Positions 20,071 through 28,287 of a stretch of 33,083 bases of DNA are shown piece by piece. The notes below the pieces were generated by a model. That model saw nothing but the letters and a program-made list of their open reading frames with translations, searched no databases and was not told where the DNA came from. The DNA is taken from NCBI GenBank assembly GCA_025352985.1, contig JANXRL010000075.1:1-33083 (forward strand), read 5' to 3'. Both the position numbers and the translations under genes were made by a program. This DNA is from Verrucomicrobiota bacterium (GTDB taxonomy: Bacteria; Verrucomicrobiota; Verrucomicrobiia; Opitutales; Opitutaceae). How positions within the stretch are numbered: the first letter of the stretch is position 1; the number at the start of each line of letters is the position of its first letter.

Positions 20071-20105
20071 GGTCAGGGGAAGTCGGAAGATCGGATGATT
20101 AAAAA

Positions 20106-20741
20106 TCAGGGCGTGGGGACGTCGCGCTGTTCAGCGAGCTTGTCGCCGTAGTCTTGAACGAGGTTCTCGAGCTTGACGCGCGTCAGGCCGACGAACGGCT
20201 CGCGGGCGCCGATGGCATCGCCGATGCCGAATTTCTCGAAGCGCACGAGGATTTCGCCACCGAGCTTGCAGAGAGCGACGTTCTTCACGTGGAGGTCGTC
20301 GGCGCGGCGGTTGGAGACGATGAGTTCGGAGGCGAGCCGAGCGCGTTCGGTTTCCTTGGCGCGGGCAAGAGCGGCGGACTGCTCGAAGGCGGCCTTGGTC
20401 TTCGCTAGCGTGTCGTTGAGGCGGGCGATGTCTTTGACCTGATCGGCGTTGGCGGCCTTGAGCTCGGCGATGGCCTTATCGGACTCGAGGTGGTCGGCGA
20501 CGGCCTGCTTTTTCAACGCGTCGTTCTGGGCGACGAGGGATTTTTTTTCCTCAGCGAGCGCGTTTTGGGCGGACTGGGCGGCGGCGAGTTCGTTCTGGGC
20601 GCTGCGCAACTGGAGCAGCGTGGCCTTGAGGTTTTCACGCAGGCGGGCCTCGGCGTTTTCGGCTTCGGCGGCGACGATCGGAGAGTTGAGTCCGAGCGCG
20701 AGGGCGGCGACGGCGAGGAGGGAAAGAAGTGAGCGGTTCAT
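20106..20741 (-). CDS. Secreted/periplasmic coiled-coil protein
   Basis: From MNRSLLSLLAVAALALGLNSPIVAAEAENA (signal peptide) into heptad-like 'LLQLRSAQNELAAAQSAQNALAEEKKSLVAQNDALKKQ'. The listed start at 20837 would overlap the porin gene, so the ATG at 20741 is preferred. Confidence 0.75.
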   Translation of the reverse strand: MNRSLLSLLAVAALALGLNSPIVAAEAENAEARLRENLKATLLQLRSAQNELAAAQSAQNALAEEKKSLVAQNDALKKQAVADHLESDKAIAELKAANADQVKDIARLNDTLAKTKAAFEQSAALARAKETERARLASELIVSNRRADDLHVKNVALCKLGGEILVRFEKFGIGDAIGAREPFVGLTRVKLENLVQDYGDKLAEQRDVPTP

Positions 20742-20743
20742 GG

Positions 20744-22534
20744 TCAGAAGCGGCCGTTGAAGTCGAGTTGGAGGATGTCGTTTTTGTAAGCGGGGCCGGC
20801 GATGCTGTCGGCGGCCATGAGTTTCAGGCCGACCCATACGCGGTGGGAAAGCGCAAGGTTGCCGCCGAGGGTGTAGCCCTTGAGGTTGGTGCCGCCGCCG
20901 CCAAAATCGGAGTCGGTGAAACCGTCCACGACGGCGTCGGACTCGACGTAGCGGTAGCCGATGGCGACGTTCCAGTCCCAGCGTTTGTCGAGCACGGGGT
21001 AGCCGACCTGGAGGTTGAGGATGCCGCCGAAGTCGCCGCCGCCAAAGCTGCCCGAGGTCTTGAGGTTGTTGACCGCCGTGGCGGCCACGTCGTCGCGATG
21101 GTAGGAAACGTTTTCCACCACTTCGCCGATGAGGGAAATCTGGACGGGATCGAAATGGTTGTAATCGAGACGGCCGGTGAGGACGACGTCGCGAAACGGC
21201 GTGGCGAGACCGAAATACTGGTATTGGTTGGTGGTGCCGAAGCCGTTGCTCGCATTGGGCGTGATGTTGCGAAGGGGCATGTAGGTGTTGCCCTTTTGAG
21301 CGAAGGTGGGGCGGGTGGAATCGGTGTTGCCTGCATCCGAGGCGAGGATCGGCGTGTAAGGATCAGAGAGCTGGCCTTCGATGTTTTGGAAATCGTAGAG
21401 GGCGATGGCGCCCTTGGCGCTGAAGTCCTTGTTGATGGTCCATTCGTAGCCGATCTGGGCGGCGGTGAGCCATTTGTCGGTGCTCTTGAATTTATTGGGG
21501 TTGGTGGAGGCGAAGTTCAGGTCGGTGTTAAAGACAGGAAACATGCCCAAGGTCACGAAGGGCCGGAAGGTGCGCTGTTCGCCGGGCTGCATCCGGCCTT
21601 GGAAAACCAGGCCGTCGAAACCGAGGTCGTTGGCCCAAAGCATGGTCGTGCTGAAGAAGGGATTTTCGAAGCGGCCCATCGTGACCGACCAGTTGGAGGC
21701 CGCGTAGGTGCTCTCGTATTTGATGAAACCGCGATCGAGCCAGATGGAGTATTTGGAGAAATTACCGCCCTGCCCCGAGCCGGCCGCGCCGAAGCTCTGG
21801 TTTTGCGATACGGGCGAATTGTTTTCGCCGGTGGCGAGACGCACGCCGCTGGTGAAACCTTCCTCCAAGTCGATCTCCGCGCCGAAGCGAACGCGGAAGC
21901 GCGTGCGGTCGCGATTCTGGTCGGCGTTGAGGATCGGCGGATTGGCCGCGCCGGTAAAATCGTAGGGCGTAGCGGACGTGTTGATCGCGTTGTAATTCCA
22001 AAAATTGCTGGTGAGCCCGGTGGCGTTGCCGGAGGGATAGGTGATGCCTTCGTAGCGCATGCGGATGTCGCCCATGAAGCGCCAGCGCGCCGCCCACTCA
22101 GGAAGGGTGCGCGGGGCGGCCCAGTTTTCTTCGACCGCCTGCGACATCACTTCCTGACGCACTTCCTCGACCATCTGACGGCGGACATTGCCCGGGATAT
22201 AGGTGACGCGGACGGTGTCGTCGGCCACCGGCGCAGCGGCGGGCTGGGCGGAGGCCGCGGCGATCGCGGTGCGGGCCTGCACAGCCTCGGCCTCGGCCTG
22301 GGCGATGAGTTTTTCCGCATCGGCGGCGGGGAGGAGACCGCGCTCCGCCATGAGGCGGATGAGATTGATGGTCGCGTTGGGCGATGGGGCCGTGGGCAGC
22401 GCGGCAGCGGGAGCCGCCGGAGTGGCGGGCGCGACTGCTTCGGCGGCATGGCCGATAAGCGCGACGGAGGCGCAACAGGCCGAGACGATCAACGGGAGGA
22501 GCCGGCGGCGGGAAACGAATGCAACGTGAGACAT
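20744..22534 (-). CDS. Putative outer-membrane porin (Porin_5-like)
   Basis: Signal-like N-terminus, 'WAARWRFMGDIRMRYEGITYP', 'RTRFRVRFGAEIDLEEGFTSGVRLATGENNSP', amphipathic beta-strands and terminal 'NDILQLDFNGRF' ending in an aromatic residue. Confidence 0.85.
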   Translation of the reverse strand: MSHVAFVSRRRLLPLIVSACCASVALIGHAAEAVAPATPAAPAAALPTAPSPNATINLIRLMAERGLLPAADAEKLIAQAEAEAVQARTAIAAASAQPAAAPVADDTVRVTYIPGNVRRQMVEEVRQEVMSQAVEENWAAPRTLPEWAARWRFMGDIRMRYEGITYPSGNATGLTSNFWNYNAINTSATPYDFTGAANPPILNADQNRDRTRFRVRFGAEIDLEEGFTSGVRLATGENNSPVSQNQSFGAAGSGQGGNFSKYSIWLDRGFIKYESTYAASNWSVTMGRFENPFFSTTMLWANDLGFDGLVFQGRMQPGEQRTFRPFVTLGMFPVFNTDLNFASTNPNKFKSTDKWLTAAQIGYEWTINKDFSAKGAIALYDFQNIEGQLSDPYTPILASDAGNTDSTRPTFAQKGNTYMPLRNITPNASNGFGTTNQYQYFGLATPFRDVVLTGRLDYNHFDPVQISLIGEVVENVSYHRDDVAATAVNNLKTSGSFGGGDFGGILNLQVGYPVLDKRWDWNVAIGYRYVESDAVVDGFTDSDFGGGGTNLKGYTLGGNLALSHRVWVGLKLMAADSIAGPAYKNDILQLDFNGRF

Positions 22535-22553
22535 AGGTGGTGGCTGGAAAAAA

Positions 22554-23231
22554 TTAAAGGGGGCGACGACCGCTGAGGCGCATCACGATGGGCGTGGGCA
22601 TGCCGGCGGGGGGCGGCTCCTGAAGCTGGAGGCCGGTGAGGATATCGCGCTTGAGAATCTCATCGATCGAAGGATCCCCCGTGGTGCCCTGCAAGGATAC
22701 GCGGCGGATGCGTCCGGTGGCGTCGGGCCAGATGCGGGCGACCACACGGAAACTGGCGTCGCGCGTGCGGAGATTTTTGCGCAGGGCCTCCTCGATCTTG
22801 CTGGTGACTTGATTGGCATACCAACCGAAGCGACTGCCGTTGCGGCCGGAGCCACCGATCGTGCCGTCGCCCGGACCACCCATGCCGAAGCCGTCGGCGG
22901 GGCCGTCGCCCTTGATGCCGGTGCCCAGTGAAGGCGCGGGGGCGGGCGGCTTGTCGTCGGGCTTGTCCTCCTTGGGATCGACCGGCGTCTGCTCAACCAT
23001 CTTCTGCTCGACGGGAGGCGGCGGGGGCGGAGGCGGGGGGGGCGGAGGCGGTGGGGGAAGCTGGATTTTGACCATGGTCATCTCCGGAGCCTTGTGGGGA
23101 GAACCGCCTTTTTTTAGAAGCGCCTTGACCGTGAAGATACCGCCGACGAGCACGACTGCCACCACCGCCATCTGGATGTAATGGCGCCGCTGGAAGGCGC
23201 GGCCTTCGGGATTTTGGGCGGGATCGTTCAT
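22554..23231 (-). CDS. TonB-like energy transducer with polyproline linker
   Basis: N-terminal TM 'YIQMAVVAVVLVGGIFTVKALL', a long Pro run followed by Pro/Lys/Asp-rich linker, and a C-terminal domain 'VVARIWPDATGRIRRVSLQGTTGDPSIDEILKRDI' typical of TonB C-termini. Confidence 0.85.
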   Translation of the reverse strand: MNDPAQNPEGRAFQRRHYIQMAVVAVVLVGGIFTVKALLKKGGSPHKAPEMTMVKIQLPPPPPPPPPPPPPPPVEQKMVEQTPVDPKEDKPDDKPPAPAPSLGTGIKGDGPADGFGMGGPGDGTIGGSGRNGSRFGWYANQVTSKIEEALRKNLRTRDASFRVVARIWPDATGRIRRVSLQGTTGDPSIDEILKRDILTGLQLQEPPPAGMPTPIVMRLSGRRPL

Positions 23232-23253
23232 GGGCGCGGGTTCGGGCGGGTGG

Positions 23254-23655
23254 TCACTTCGCGGGCTTGGTGGCGAGGCCGACCTGGGTGATGCCGATGC
23301 GACCGACGATATCCAAGACGTCCATCACGCCCTGATACTGGGTGAGGCTGTCACCGCGGATCACGACGGGGAAATCGGGCGTCTGCGCCTTCTGCTGGTT
23401 GAGGCGCTGTTCGAGTTCCTCTAGCGAGACGGGCACGGTATCGAGGAAGATTTTCCCCTCGTTGTTGATCGTGACCGATTTCGTCTTGGGTTTGACGAGG
23501 CTGGGCGCGGCGGTGCTGGCCTTGGGCAGGTTGACCTTGATGCCCTGCACCGAGGCGGTGCACATGAGGATGAAGATGACGAGCAGCACGTAGGCCAGGT
23601 CCAACATCGGGGTGATGTTGATGTCGTCGTAAGGTTTGTCCTCTTGGATTTGCAT
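23254..23655 (-). CDS. exbD: Biopolymer transport protein ExbD/TolR
   Basis: 'DINITPMLDLAYVLLVIFILMCTASVQGIKVNLPKAS' and 'VVIRGDSLTQYQGVMDVLDIVGRIGITQVGLAT'. Confidence 0.93.
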   Translation of the reverse strand: MQIQEDKPYDDINITPMLDLAYVLLVIFILMCTASVQGIKVNLPKASTAAPSLVKPKTKSVTINNEGKIFLDTVPVSLEELEQRLNQQKAQTPDFPVVIRGDSLTQYQGVMDVLDIVGRIGITQVGLATKPAK

Positions 23656-23679
23656 GGCGGCGGATGAGTGGACCGAAGC

Positions 23680-25605
23680 TTAGCGGGTTTCGCTCGGACC
23701 GAACGGCGCGCGGGTGAGCGTGCGCTCGCGATGGGCTTCCTCGGAGTAGAATTCGGCCATCTTGGTGACGAACTCGTCGATGAAGACGTGCATGTCGCTG
23801 GTGGTTTCCTTCACGCGGGTGACAAGGTAGTTGTAGCCGAAGAGCGCGGGGATGGCGACAGCGAGACCCGCCACGGTGGCGAGCAACGCGGCGGCGATGC
23901 CGGGCGCGATGGCGTTGACGTTAACCTCGCCGGCGGCGGCGACGGCGGCGAATGTGATCATGACGCCGACCACGGTGCCGAGCAGCCCGAGGAAAGGACC
24001 GCCGGAAATCGCGATGGTAAGCAGCACCATCTGTCGGTTGAGCTTTTGGCTCTCGCGGACGAGGCCGCCGTCGAGGCTGGCACGGATGGCTTGGATGGAC
24101 CGGGCCGAGACAACCTTGCCTCCGGCGCGGCCCACGGCGACGCGCTTGCGGATCTCACCTGCGCCGATGTGATAGATACGGTAGAGTGGAGTGTTGTGAA
24201 TGGCCTTGAGCTCAGCCGGGGTCACGCGACCGCCCATGGCGTTGACGTTGTCACCGGAGCCTTCGTCGAGGCCGGTGAGATCGGTAGAGATGTGCTCCCA
24301 TTCCTTCATGAAGAGTTGGTTGCCCTTCGAGATGGCGTTGAGGTAAGAACCTTTGCCTACCATCACGAACCAGCTGATGACGGACATGACCGCGAGGAGG
24401 CCGATGACCACCCAGCCGTCAAAGGTGAGCGAGGCGATGATGATGCCAAAGTAGCCGCCCTTGAGCCACGCGAGGGGATCGGATGGCTTTTCGTCTTCGC
24501 CTACGACGAGGAGTTTGGCCGCGCTGTCGCCGCCTGCCTGACTGAGGGCGGCGAGCTTAATGAAGCCGGGGGTGCGCGCGATTTTTGAAATTTCCAGTTC
24601 GTCGATTTCACCGATGAAGTTGGAACGCTCGCCCGTGGCTTCCACCGCGCCAAGAGGACCGTCGCCGCCGATAAACGCTTTCGCGTCCATCACCGGGAGC
24701 GGCGTGTTCAACGTGGCGTAGGCTTCGCCGTCCACGTAAAGCGTGAGGGCCGAGCCCGTGACCGTCACCGCGAGATGCCGCCAGGCATTGAGCGCGATGG
24801 GCTTGCCGGCCGTGGTGCGCTGGGTGCTGTTGGCACGCGTCACTTCGGCAAACGGCACGCCCTTGTCCACGCCGAGAAGGAAGGCGTTGCCTCCATCCCA
24901 ACGGCTAAAAACAACCGCGTTGGCCTGCGATGCGGCCGGCTTCACCCAGACGGATAAGGTCAACTCCGCCCCGGTGCCCCACGCCAGCGAGGGCGAGGCC
25001 GACACCACGAGGTCGCCTTTGCCGTCGAGCCGCAGGCCGCCGCCGATCATCGAGCCTTCGGCCGCCGTTCCCGCGTTGCCGGCATTGTTACCCGAAACGG
25101 TGTAGTCGTAGGCCGGCTGGCCGCGTTCGGAAAAGTGATACACGAGCGAGGTGCTGGCATCGTAGGTGCCCTTGGTGTCCTCGGTCTTCACGGCCTTGTT
25201 GCCGGTGTTGCCGTAGTAAAGCCAGAGGCTGGTCTTGGCGCCGCCCTTGAGCGCGGGGCTTTTCACCCAGACAAACGCTTCGTTAAGCAACGGATCGTAA
25301 CGCTCGATGTGGTGGGGCAGGAGCGTCTTGTCGTCATCGGCGACGAAGCGCAGGTCGGAGCCGTCCTCCTTGGTGAGTGCGAATTGGAAATTGCCCTCGT
25401 GCAGGCGCACGAGCACCGGCACGGCGCCGGTGGCGTCAGGGATGGCCACGCCGGTGGACGAGGTGTCGATGGTGATTTTCTTGCGCATCGTCCAATCGGC
25501 ATCCCACCAGGCGTGGGCGGTGCCGGAACAGGCAAGGGCGACAAAAGCGCCAAGGAACAGACGTTTGAGCAGACTGGACTTCGCTGGTTTCATGACCGTG
25601 GGCAT
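23680..25605 (-). CDS. DUF2341 + LamG-like + MotA/TolQ/ExbB proton-channel fusion protein
   Basis: Signal peptide, DUF2341-like 'WWDADWTMRKKITIDTSSTGVAIPDATGAVPVLVRLHEGNF', LamG-like 'LTLSVWVKPAASQANAVVFSRWDGGNAFLLGV...WRHLAVTVTGSALTLYVDGEAYATLNT' and ExbB/TolQ 'GGPFLGLLGTVVGVMITFAAVAAAGEVNVNAIAPGIAAALLATVAGLAVAIPALFGYNYL'. Confidence 0.9.
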   Translation of the reverse strand: MPTVMKPAKSSLLKRLFLGAFVALACSGTAHAWWDADWTMRKKITIDTSSTGVAIPDATGAVPVLVRLHEGNFQFALTKEDGSDLRFVADDDKTLLPHHIERYDPLLNEAFVWVKSPALKGGAKTSLWLYYGNTGNKAVKTEDTKGTYDASTSLVYHFSERGQPAYDYTVSGNNAGNAGTAAEGSMIGGGLRLDGKGDLVVSASPSLAWGTGAELTLSVWVKPAASQANAVVFSRWDGGNAFLLGVDKGVPFAEVTRANSTQRTTAGKPIALNAWRHLAVTVTGSALTLYVDGEAYATLNTPLPVMDAKAFIGGDGPLGAVEATGERSNFIGEIDELEISKIARTPGFIKLAALSQAGGDSAAKLLVVGEDEKPSDPLAWLKGGYFGIIIASLTFDGWVVIGLLAVMSVISWFVMVGKGSYLNAISKGNQLFMKEWEHISTDLTGLDEGSGDNVNAMGGRVTPAELKAIHNTPLYRIYHIGAGEIRKRVAVGRAGGKVVSARSIQAIRASLDGGLVRESQKLNRQMVLLTIAISGGPFLGLLGTVVGVMITFAAVAAAGEVNVNAIAPGIAAALLATVAGLAVAIPALFGYNYLVTRVKETTSDMHVFIDEFVTKMAEFYSEEAHRERTLTRAPFGPSETR

Positions 25606-25641
25606 TGCTGGATGGAGGTGTTAAAAAAATTATGGCGGGGC

Positions 25642-27267
25642 TCAGTAGTCGGCCCCGATGCGGAAGGTGAGGAGCACGTCGCCGCGACGCGACGGGGACA
25701 CGGATCTGAGCGGCACACCGGCGTCGATCGACCCGGTGAAGTGGTCGCGCAGCCTCAGCCGGCTGCCCAAGCCCACGCTGACGAGGTCAAACTCCTTGGT
25801 CTGGCCCTTTTGGGGTTGCTCGACGCCAAGCACGCCGGCGTCGCCGAAGGCGTAGAAGCGCCATTCGCCGGATTTCTCGCCAAACCAGGATGCGATCGAG
25901 GGACCGCGCAGCTCGATCGTGCCGAAGAGAGCGTCGTCCCCGGCGGCCACGCCTTCGAGGTAACCGCGCGCCGTGTCGAGGCCACCGCCGCTGAATTGCT
26001 CGGGATCGACCAGGGGCTCGGGGGAGAATTGCCCCTGAATTTTTCCGAAATACTGGAATCCGGCGGGCAAGTCGCGCGTGTGGGAAACATCGCCGCGGAA
26101 ATAAATAAAGTCTCCGGATGAACGGTAGCGGCGTAAGCCGAACGCGGTCTGGTCGCTGCCCAGTTGGCGCAGCCCCAAGGTCGGCCCGAACGAAAATTCG
26201 GTCACAGATTTCTTGCCCGTCCAGCTTCCGCTGTAGATCACACTGAGCGGGTAGTAGGTGATGGGGGTCTTGGTGACGACGGAGGCCGTCGTGAGGTTTT
26301 GCCCGTAGTGCTTGTAGTCGATCCCGACGTTAACGGAGTGGTAAAGGGTGCCGACCGGCGGCACGGTCATCAGCGCGTGGAGACCGGCGGTCTGACCGCG
26401 ACCGGCCACCGCGCTGCCGCCCAGCGTGGAGATATTACTGTCCTGCTTCGTGGCCTGTGCGAGCAGGCTGAGCCACGGCGTCTCGGGCAGATGGACGAGG
26501 TAGAAACCGGAGAAAATCTTGGCATCGTCGAGACGCTCGGGCGCCACCTGAAAATTGAAGCCCAGCGTGTGGCCGAGCTGCCAGAGGTTGGCGTAGCTCA
26601 CCGCGCCGTTGACGCGGAGCTGGGTGGTGTTGGGGCTGTAACGGTTGTTGACCTCGAAGCTGCCGTGCAACGGAGCGGAGTCCTTGACGTTGAGATCAAC
26701 GTCGAACGTGCCCGGGGCGGCGCCGGTGCGCAGGGACGGCGTCACGCGGCGGTCGGGAAGCTGGTTGAGCGCGACTATGTCTCGGTTGACCTTGTTGAAA
26801 TTCAGGACCTCGCCCTCGGCCAGCGAAGGCGCGTTTTTCTTGATCTCGCTCGGGGAAAAGTAGCGCGAGTCCCGCACGCGCAGGCGGGCGACGGTGCCCT
26901 CGTCCACATGGAGGACGACCACCCCACCCTTCACCTGCTGCGGCGGGATCTGGACGGCGGCGGCCTGGAAGCCCTTGGCGCGATACAGTTTTTCTACGGC
27001 GACGCGGGCCTGCTCGACATCATCGACGGTGCGCTCCGGGCCCATGAAGGGATAGACGGCGTCCTCGACTTCGTTGGGCTCGACGTGCTTCACGCCCTGG
27101 ACCTGAAATTCCTTGATGTAAAATGCACGGCTCACCACATCCTCACCGGAGGTCGCGGCGCGGACAGGACAAATCCCGCCGAGTATCATACTCAGCAGGA
27201 CGGTCATGTAAAAAAACGCAGGGCGCTCGTCGGAGAGAGCCGAGCGGGACGCGTAACGGTCAAACAT
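25642..27267 (-). CDS. ShlB/FhaC-family two-partner secretion transporter (TpsB) with POTRA domain
   Basis: POTRA-like 'FYIKEFQVQGVKHVEPNEVEDAVYPFMGPERTVDDVEQARVAVEKLYRAKGFQAAAVQIPPQ', 'DVDLNVKDSAPLHGSFEVNNRYSPNTTQLRVNGAVSYANLWQLGHTLGFNFQ' and C-terminal 'LRLRDHFTGSIDAGVPLRS...GDVLLTFRIGADY'. The start is placed at the ATG at 27267, as the longer ORF runs through a hairpin. Confidence 0.92.
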   Translation of the reverse strand: MFDRYASRSALSDERPAFFYMTVLLSMILGGICPVRAATSGEDVVSRAFYIKEFQVQGVKHVEPNEVEDAVYPFMGPERTVDDVEQARVAVEKLYRAKGFQAAAVQIPPQQVKGGVVVLHVDEGTVARLRVRDSRYFSPSEIKKNAPSLAEGEVLNFNKVNRDIVALNQLPDRRVTPSLRTGAAPGTFDVDLNVKDSAPLHGSFEVNNRYSPNTTQLRVNGAVSYANLWQLGHTLGFNFQVAPERLDDAKIFSGFYLVHLPETPWLSLLAQATKQDSNISTLGGSAVAGRGQTAGLHALMTVPPVGTLYHSVNVGIDYKHYGQNLTTASVVTKTPITYYPLSVIYSGSWTGKKSVTEFSFGPTLGLRQLGSDQTAFGLRRYRSSGDFIYFRGDVSHTRDLPAGFQYFGKIQGQFSPEPLVDPEQFSGGGLDTARGYLEGVAAGDDALFGTIELRGPSIASWFGEKSGEWRFYAFGDAGVLGVEQPQKGQTKEFDLVSVGLGSRLRLRDHFTGSIDAGVPLRSVSPSRRGDVLLTFRIGADY

Positions 27268-27311
27268 GCGGTGCGTTGGAAGCAATTTGGCCTCGAGGTG
27301 CTTCAACGAAT

Positions 27312-27343
27312 CAACCCCTCCGCCCAAAAAGGCGGAAGGGTTG
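27312..27343. repeat. Stem-loop between the PEP-CTERM gene and tpsB
   Basis: CAACCCcTCCGCC-caaaaa-GGCGGAAGGGTTG. Strong hairpin without a clear T-tract; terminator or attenuator role undecided. Confidence 0.6.
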
Positions 27344-27390
27344 ACGCGTATTAAACACCCGACACAGACCTGCCGGTTGGCAGATCAATT

Positions 27391-28212
27391 TTATTTCTGG
27401 AAACGACGGCGGTAGGCCGCGAAACCGAGCATCAACACGCCGAAGATCGCGGCGTAGGTGGAAGGCTCGGGGATCGCGGTAAAGGACAGGCCGGTGCTGG
27501 AAAGAGTAAGCGTGCCCAACTTGTAAACACCACCGGTGGTGCCGGAGACGTCAGTGGCAACGGTCTCATAGAGGTCCTGCGTAACCGTTCCGCTGGCACC
27601 AGGCATGGTGAAAACCCCCACGCTGTTGTCCGCGAAATACTTGAAGTCTAGGTTAACCGCCACGTCTTTTACCTGAGCCCAAGAACCAGACGTCGTGGAC
27701 GAACTGGCCGAAACGAAAGCCGTGTTGCTATTGGTCGTGGAGGTCTTGCCGTTCAAGAAGGTGTAGAGACCCTGAATGGCATTCGCACCCAGCGATTGGG
27801 AAGCGGCATTATTAGCCCCGTTTTGAGCAGTAGCGAAGAGCGTATCTTTGCCAGCGGCGGTGCCGTAGGAATTAGTTGAACCCGACACGGTTCCGGTCTG
27901 GGTGTTCTTGACGGCGCCAATCACGCCCCACGAGAGATCCGTGCGGTCATACCAGTTGGTGGGAGAACCACCGCTGTAGGTGCTCGCAAGATCGGCGACA
28001 CTGACACTACCGATGGAGAAGGTCGAACTGTCACCGGCAAGGAACTGGGTGAACGAGCCGACATCAATCATCAGCGAAGTGCCGTTACCCGTGCCGCTGG
28101 TCGTATAGAAACCTACAATGAGATCCCCGGAGGTGCTGCCAGAAATCGTGGCGGCGGCAGCGGAAGCAGCGATGCCGCCAGCTGCAATAAGAGAGAGAAG
28201 TGTTTTTTTCAT
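27391..28212 (-). CDS. PEP-CTERM sorting domain-containing secreted protein
   Basis: Signal peptide MKKTLLSLIAAGGIAASAAAA. C-terminus 'AIPEPSTYAAIFGVLMLGFAAYRRRFQK' is a classical PEP-TM-basic tripartite signal. The ATG at 28212 is preferred over 28263. Confidence 0.92.
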   Translation of the reverse strand: MKKTLLSLIAAGGIAASAAAATISGSTSGDLIVGFYTTSGTGNGTSLMIDVGSFTQFLAGDSSTFSIGSVSVADLASTYSGGSPTNWYDRTDLSWGVIGAVKNTQTGTVSGSTNSYGTAAGKDTLFATAQNGANNAASQSLGANAIQGLYTFLNGKTSTTNSNTAFVSASSSTTSGSWAQVKDVAVNLDFKYFADNSVGVFTMPGASGTVTQDLYETVATDVSGTTGGVYKLGTLTLSSTGLSFTAIPEPSTYAAIFGVLMLGFAAYRRRFQK

Positions 28213-28231
28213 TTGTATTCTAAGATTTAAA

Positions 28232-28261
28232 GGGGTGCGGGCTGGTTTTCGCCCGCACCCC
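28232..28261 (-). terminator. Perfect 11-bp-stem hairpin between the PstS-like and PEP-CTERM genes (terminator/attenuator/leader hairpin)
   Basis: GGGGTGCGGGC-gaaaacca-GCCCGCACCCC followed by TTTAAAT on the minus strand. Confidence 0.6.
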
Positions 28262-28287
28262 AAGTGAATTTACAAGCAGTTGCCGGC

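Noticed and set aside
8859-20098. Many 60-300 aa ORFs nested in the tpsA region on other frames
   Set aside because: Incidental ORFs inside a continuous 3795-codon frame; none shows recognisable motifs.
20729-22576. 615-aa plus-strand ORF antisense to the porin gene
   Set aside because: Gly/Val/Ala/Asp-biased shadow of a high-GC gene. The minus strand gives a signal peptide and recognisable porin-like strands within an operon.
23668-24588. 306-aa plus-strand ORF
   Set aside because: Antisense shadow of the DUF2341-ExbB gene; low-complexity composition rich in Asp/Glu/Gly/His and no recognisable domain.
25135-27354. Plus-strand ORFs of 328 aa (25135-26121) and 396 aa (26164-27354)
   Set aside because: Antisense to the DUF2341-ExbB and tpsB coding regions; typical high-GC mirror ORFs.
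27391-28212. Idea that an exosortase partner is encoded nearby
   Set aside because: A PEP-CTERM substrate is present, but no EpsH/XrtA-like multi-TM ORF is visible in this window.
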